NCBI GenBank assembly: GCA_015485375.1
Contig: WFTU01000124.1
Span: forward strand, 1 to 9,002
Source: Paracoccaceae bacterium
Lineage (GTDB): Bacteria > Pseudomonadota > Alphaproteobacteria > Rhodobacterales > Rhodobacteraceae
DNA length: 9,002 bases
Direction: 5' to 3'
Shown here one piece after another: positions 7,136-9,002 of this stretch. The position numbers and the translations under genes were made by a program. How positions within the stretch are numbered: position 1 is the stretch's first letter; each line of letters opens with the position of its first letter. Below the pieces are notes generated by a model. It worked only from the letters and a program-made list of their open reading frames with translations. It did no database searches and was not told the DNA's origin.

Positions 7136-7162
7136 CCCCGCACAAACCGCGACCCCAATTCC

Positions 7163-7190
7163 TTTACAAACTCTAAACGTGCCGTAACGT
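7163..7190 (+). promoter_or_regulatory. Candidate promoter for the glutaryl-CoA dehydrogenase gene
   Basis: TTTACA (7163-7168) is a good -35 match; TAACGT (7185-7190) after a 16-base spacer is a weak -10. An alternative pair, TTGCAC (7212-7217) and CAATAT (7235-7240) with 17-base spacing, lies closer to the gene and overlaps the symmetric element TTGCA-C-TGCAA (7212-7222). Either would give an untranslated leader ending in the AAAGGGA ribosome site at 7253-7259. I cannot choose between them from sequence. Confidence 0.22.
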
Positions 7191-7266
7191 CAGGTCACCA
7201 CCCGGCCCCTATTGCACTGCAACAAAATCTTCGCCAATATGCCGCAAACAACAAAGGGACCGACCG

Positions 7267-8484
7267 ATGACCAAAGCGCCGCTGAAACCGAAAGAGCAAC
7301 CCTCGCTGTCCAGTTTCAACTGGGAAGACCCGTTTCTGCTGGACGACCAGCTGACCGAAGAGGAACGCATGCTGCGCGACGGCACCGCCGCCTATGCACA
7401 GGAAAAACTCCAGCCCCGCGTCATCGAGGCCTTCCGCGAGGAAAAAACCGACCCCGCCATCTTTGCCGAAATGGGCGAAATGGGCCTGCTCGGCGCGACA
7501 ATTCCGGAGGAATACGGCGGCATCGGCGCCGGCTACGTCGCCTACGGCCTGATCGCGCGCGAAGTGGAGCGCGTGGACTCCGGCTACCGCTCCATGATGT
7601 CCGTGCAATCCTCGCTGGTCATGTATCCGATCTACGCCTACGGCTCCGAGGACCAGCGCCGCAAATACCTGCCCAAACTCGCCAGCGGCGAATGGATCGG
7701 CTGTTTCGGCCTGACCGAGCCGGACGCCGGCTCCGACCCCGGCGGCATGAAAACCCGTGCCACGAAAGTGGACGGCGGCTATGTGCTGAACGGCACCAAA
7801 ATGTGGATTTCCAACGCCCCGATCGCCGATGTTTTCGTCGTCTGGGCCAAATCCGACGCCCACGATGGCAAAATCCGCGGCTTTGTGCTGGAAAAAGGCA
7901 TGAAAGGTCTGAGCGCCCCGAAAATCGGCGGCAAACTGAGCCTGCGCGCCTCGATCACCGGCGAGATCGTCATGGAAAACGTCGAAATCCCCGAGGACGC
8001 CATCCTCCCCGACGTCGAAGGCCTCAAAGGACCGTTCGGCTGCCTCAACCGCGCCCGCTACGGCATCAGCTGGGGCGTCATGGGCGCCGCCGAGTTCTGC
8101 TGGCACGCCGCGCGCCAATACGGCCTCGACCGCAAGCAGTTCAACAAGCCGCTGGCCGGCACGCAGCTTTTCCAGAAAAAACTGGCCGACATGCAAACGG
8201 AAATCACCCTCGGCCTGCAAGCGTCCCTCCGCGTCGGCCGCCTGATGGACGAGGGCCGCGCCGCGCCCGAGATGATCTCGCTGATCAAACGCAACAACTG
8301 CGGCAAGGCGCTCGACATCGCCCGCCAGTCCCGCGACATGCACGGCGGTAACGGCATTTCCGAGGAATTCCAGGTCATGCGCCACATGGTCAATCTGGAG
8401 ACCGTCAACACCTACGAGGGTGCCCACGACGTCCACGCCCTGATACTGGGCCGCGCGCAAACCGGCCTGCAGGCGTTTTTCTGA
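7267..8484 (+). CDS. gcdH: Glutaryl-CoA dehydrogenase (acyl-CoA dehydrogenase family)
   Basis: This 405-residue cytoplasmic flavoprotein is complete. It dehydrogenates and decarboxylates glutaryl-CoA to crotonyl-CoA, with electrons passing to ETF, in lysine and tryptophan degradation. It matches glutaryl-CoA dehydrogenase over generic acyl-CoA dehydrogenases in GYRSMMSVQSSLVMYPIYAYGSE, with Arg108 as the expected carboxylate-binding arginine, in CFGLTEPDAGSDPGGMKTRA (FAD/substrate loop), and in the C-terminal NTYEGAHDVHALILGRAQTG, where Glu384 is the catalytic base. MHGGNGISEEF is the usual FAD-contact segment. The start ATG at 7267 has AAAGGGA about eight bases upstream. It is divergent from gcvT across a 318-base control region. 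No operon partner such as a CoA-transferase is seen downstream, where the next gene is a glycerate kinase 154 bases away. The identification rests on recalled family motifs, not on an alignment. Confidence 0.94.
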   Translation: MTKAPLKPKEQPSLSSFNWEDPFLLDDQLTEEERMLRDGTAAYAQEKLQPRVIEAFREEKTDPAIFAEMGEMGLLGATIPEEYGGIGAGYVAYGLIAREVERVDSGYRSMMSVQSSLVMYPIYAYGSEDQRRKYLPKLASGEWIGCFGLTEPDAGSDPGGMKTRATKVDGGYVLNGTKMWISNAPIADVFVVWAKSDAHDGKIRGFVLEKGMKGLSAPKIGGKLSLRASITGEIVMENVEIPEDAILPDVEGLKGPFGCLNRARYGISWGVMGAAEFCWHAARQYGLDRKQFNKPLAGTQLFQKKLADMQTEITLGLQASLRVGRLMDEGRAAPEMISLIKRNNCGKALDIARQSRDMHGGNGISEEFQVMRHMVNLETVNTYEGAHDVHALILGRAQTGLQAFF

Positions 8485-8495
8485 GGCGGTATTAT

Positions 8496-8517
8496 CCTTC
8501 CCCGTTCGCGGGGAAGG
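8496..8517 (+). terminator. Stable UUCG-loop hairpin after the glutaryl-CoA dehydrogenase gene, possible terminator
   Basis: A 9-bp perfect stem (8496-8504 with 8509-8517) closes on the tetraloop TTCG. It starts 11 bases after the stop codon. The stem is strong, but no T-run follows on the plus strand, so termination would be weak or Rho-assisted; 3'-end protection of the message is another role. The tetraloop is closed by G-C rather than the especially stable C-G. Confidence 0.5.
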
Positions 8518-8638
8518 CACTCCCAACTGGCCAGCGATCCTTTCACCGTGCATCATGCCCGCAACCGTGACTCGCTCGCCACCTTGCAGCCCCGCCACCG
8601 CCGCGCTACCGTCACGCCCGAACCAGCCGGAGCCCGCC

Positions 8639-9002
8639 ATGACCGCCCTGCACGACACCGCCCGCGCCCTGTTTAAGGTTGCCGTTGACGCCGCCAATCC
8701 CGCCCGCGCCCTGCGCCCGCATCTGGCCGACCTGCCGCCAATCAAGGGCCGCTATATCGTCATCGCGGAGGGCAAGGCCGCCTGCGCCATGGCCGAAGAG
8801 GCCCTCGCACACCTTCCCGACGGACAAGTCACGGCCATCGCCGTCACCAACCCCGAGAACCTCCGCCCCGTGGCAGGCTGCACCGTCCTGCCCGCCGCCC
8901 ATCCGGTGCCGGACGAAAACGGCGCGCGCGCCGTTTTCGTCCGGCACCGGATGGGCGGCGGGCAGGACGGTGCAGCCTGCCACGGGGCGGAGGTTCTCGG
9001 GG
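8639..9002 (+). CDS. Glycerate 2-kinase (MOFRL/DUF4147 family), N-terminal fragment broken by a fold-back
   Basis: The first 95 or so residues match the N-terminus of MOFRL-type glycerate kinases, also annotated as hydroxypyruvate reductase/TtuD: ARALFKVAVDAANPARALRPHL, IVIAEGKAACAMAEEAL, then AVTNPENLRPVAGCTVLPAAHPVPDENGARA. These enzymes phosphorylate D-glycerate to 2-phosphoglycerate using ATP, in the serine/glyoxylate/tartrate routes. From about base 8927 the frame stops resembling the family because the DNA is the exact reverse complement of 8851-8926, so the last 25 or so codons are not trustworthy. The ATG at 8639-8641 has GGAG at 8629-8632; an in-frame ATG at 8555 would add a 28-residue low-complexity proline-rich stretch and is rejected. 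Full-length relatives exceed 400 residues, so most of the gene is missing here. Confidence 0.85.
   Translation, partial: MTALHDTARALFKVAVDAANPARALRPHLADLPPIKGRYIVIAEGKAACAMAEEALAHLPDGQVTAIAVTNPENLRPVAGCTVLPAAHPVPDENGARAVFVRHRMGGGQDGAACHGAEVLG
8851..9002. repeat. 152-base perfect palindrome (fold-back) running to the window edge
   Basis: Two 76-base arms, 8851-8926 and 8927-9002, are exact reverse complements with no spacer; every base I checked pairs (base n with base 17853-n). The centre is the self-complementary core GGCGCGCGCGCC (8921-8932). The left arm codes normally for glycerate kinase; the right arm is its mirror. The palindrome ends at the last base, so its true extent is unknown. 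A fold-back chimera from amplification or assembly is the likeliest explanation; a hairpin end or a true inversion is less likely. Confidence 0.95.

Noticed and set aside
6949..7266. Glycine riboswitch upstream of gcvT
   Set aside because: Expected from family knowledge, but I could not find the conserved aptamer core by eye on the minus strand; a covariance search would settle it.
8484..8638. Small gene between the glutaryl-CoA dehydrogenase and glycerate kinase genes
   Set aside because: The only extended frame here is the proline-rich in-frame stretch ahead of the glycerate kinase start, with no ribosome site and no resemblance to a protein.
7195..8745. 516-codon open frame on the minus strand opposite the glutaryl-CoA dehydrogenase gene
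   Set aside because: Composition is typical of an antisense shadow and it spans the intergenic regions and the start of the next gene; the plus-strand gene has all catalytic motifs.
8612..8983. Minus-strand 123-codon frame at the right edge carrying HPVPDENG-like sequence
   Set aside because: It resembles glycerate kinase only because the fold-back palindrome mirrors the plus-strand gene; it is not a second gene.

Overview
The window looks like part of an alphaproteobacterial chromosome, most likely from the Rhodobacteraceae/Roseobacter group. The inference rests on GC-rich, codon-biased genes, the gcvT-gcvH-gcvP order, the protein sequences themselves and short intergenic gaps. The window is 9002 bases long and both ends fall inside genes, so it is probably a whole short contig. 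I did not find phage, transposon, CRISPR, rRNA or tRNA sequence.

Layout from left to right. (1) Bases 3-812, plus strand: the C-terminal two thirds of a DadA-type FAD-dependent amine/D-amino-acid oxidoreductase. (2) 884-1600, plus strand: a small alpha/beta-hydrolase-like protein of unknown substrate. (3) 1602-2501, minus strand: an exported metallo-beta-lactamase-fold protein lacking the first two histidines of the usual metal motif. (4) 2585-6948, minus strand: the glycine cleavage operon gcvT-gcvH-gcvP, closed by a good intrinsic terminator at 2519-2548. (5) 6949-7266: a divergent control region with a 26-bp perfect palindrome, a GTTTCC-N4-GGAAAC inverted repeat and smaller symmetric sites. 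I see no glycine riboswitch there. (6) 7267-8484, plus strand: glutaryl-CoA dehydrogenase. (7) 8639 to the right edge: the start of a glycerate 2-kinase (MOFRL/DUF4147 type), broken by a 152-base perfect fold-back palindrome (8851-9002) that runs to the last base.

The genes suggest amino-acid catabolism. The oxidoreductase would deaminate D-amino acids or related amines. GcvT/H/P turn glycine into CO2, NH3, NADH and methylene-THF, with the L-protein not in this window. Glutaryl-CoA dehydrogenase belongs to lysine/tryptophan breakdown. Glycerate kinase can drain serine or glyoxylate carbon into 2-phosphoglycerate. These are ordinary housekeeping genes. The items most worth a second look are the terminal fold-back, the unusual metal site of the MBL-fold protein, and the palindromes between gcvT and the glutaryl-CoA dehydrogenase gene. 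I do not see convincing evidence of a wholly new multi-gene system.
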